The notes below the pieces were generated by a model that was not told the DNA's origin, made no database searches, and saw only the letters and a list, made by a program, of their open reading frames with translations. Made by a program: the position numbers and the translations under genes. A stretch of DNA of 64,000 bases from Cyprinodon diabolis (lineage: Eukaryota; Chordata; Actinopteri; Cyprinodontiformes; Cyprinodontidae): the NCBI GenBank assembly GCA_030533445.1, contig CM060081.1:17981155-18045154 (forward strand), in the 5' to 3' direction. Of this stretch, positions 63,685-64,000 are shown one piece after another; the stretch's first letter is position 1; every line of letters starts with the position of its first letter.

Positions 63685-64000
63685 ACGGACCCAGCAGAGC
63701 CCAGTCTGGACACCCTGAGGGATTTTTTCCTGAAGCTGGGAAAGGCTCTGGACACTATTGCCAGTCTCAGCCCGCCTGAGGAGAGGGTGAGTGCAGCTGG
63801 CCAACTAAGGCAAATTCTCCTCACAAACTCCAAACTCATTTCTCCCCCAGTGCTGTCTGAACTGTTTGAAGAGTTGGAGTGGAACCACCAAGCAGCCAGC
63901 GCCCAACTCTTCAACAGACCTCCACCAACCAAACCATCACTTCACCTCCTTCAACTCTGCTCTCAATCGCCTCCAGTCTGGTTCCTCCACCTTCACCAGC
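63685..64000 (+). CDS. Start of gag-like region, cut by window edge
   Basis: Seventeen bases after the LTR a frame opens (63685) and stays open for 105 codons to the window end. It encodes 'TDPAEPSLDTLRDFFLKLG', 'PPEERVSAAGQLRQIL' and a proline- and glutamine-containing stretch. The position straight after a 5' LTR fits gag. The first codon is ACG where an ATG (MDPAE-like) would be expected, so the start may be mutated or lie elsewhere. The degree of decay cannot be judged from this part. Confidence 0.5.

Noticed and set aside
63237..63932. Frames of 96-120 codons on both strands around the LTR
   Set aside because: The plus frames are pyrimidine-rich LTR sequence and the minus frames are the reverse of LTR and gag. 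Only the frame starting at 63685 fits the element's layout.

Overview
The window looks like AT-rich, non-coding teleost fish DNA (intergenic, or one or more very large introns). I found no convincing exon of a host gene. Almost everything recognisable is mobile DNA or its debris: Tc1, hAT, PIF/Harbinger-like, TTAA-flanked, LTR and non-LTR elements, plus long (AT)n, (CA)n and homopolymer tracts. The mixture, the Tc1 subfamily and the tRNA-like repeats with (GGAT)n/(ATCC)n tails point to a ray-finned fish, perhaps a percomorph. That is inference from remembered repeat families, not from a database search.

Layout. 1-1700: a probable solo LTR, one end of a TTAA-type MITE, a SINE-like fragment and a LINE tail. 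4360-8310: a perfect small hairpin, an L2-like LINE 3' end split by a solo LTR, and several MITE pieces. 8823-10413: a complete Tc1 transposon with an open 327-aa transposase and nearly identical 202-bp inverted repeats. 10.4-32 kb: mostly unassigned AT-rich DNA with simple repeats, a PIF-like MITE (17386-17840), a SINE-like repeat (20398-20750), diverged MITEs and a 1.4-kb element (29649-31070). 32175-32365: a foldback hAT MITE with a perfect 8-bp target duplication. 32.4-36.8 kb: no recognised element apart from simple sequence; parts may be conserved non-coding DNA.

37.0-42.5 kb is the most structured part: a four-level nest. An interspersed repeat (37037-42530) holds a TTAA-flanked element (37335-42276). 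That holds a 5'-truncated non-LTR retrotransposon (37505-41516, minus strand), which in turn holds a non-autonomous hAT element (38153-39409). Target duplications mark the three inner insertions. The TTAA element carries what looks like a two-exon, RG-rich ORF, and the LINE landed exactly on its putative splice donor.

43.9-64 kb: another hAT-like element, a LINE RT fragment, two solo LTRs (47945-48455 and 53881-54692), a MITE carrying the amino-terminal part of a RecQ-like helicase (50923-51465), a hAT element with a BED-like transposase fragment (52479-53464), a perfect 39-bp hairpin (58327-58422), a TTAA-flanked element with an exon-like minus-strand fragment (58593-59143), and the 5' LTR and start of gag of a Ty3/gypsy-like retrotransposon that runs off the right edge. 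Its LTR is interrupted by a PIF-like MITE.

The genes do not form a host pathway. The biology here is transposon-on-transposon insertion, solo-LTR formation and coding fragments carried by non-autonomous DNA elements.
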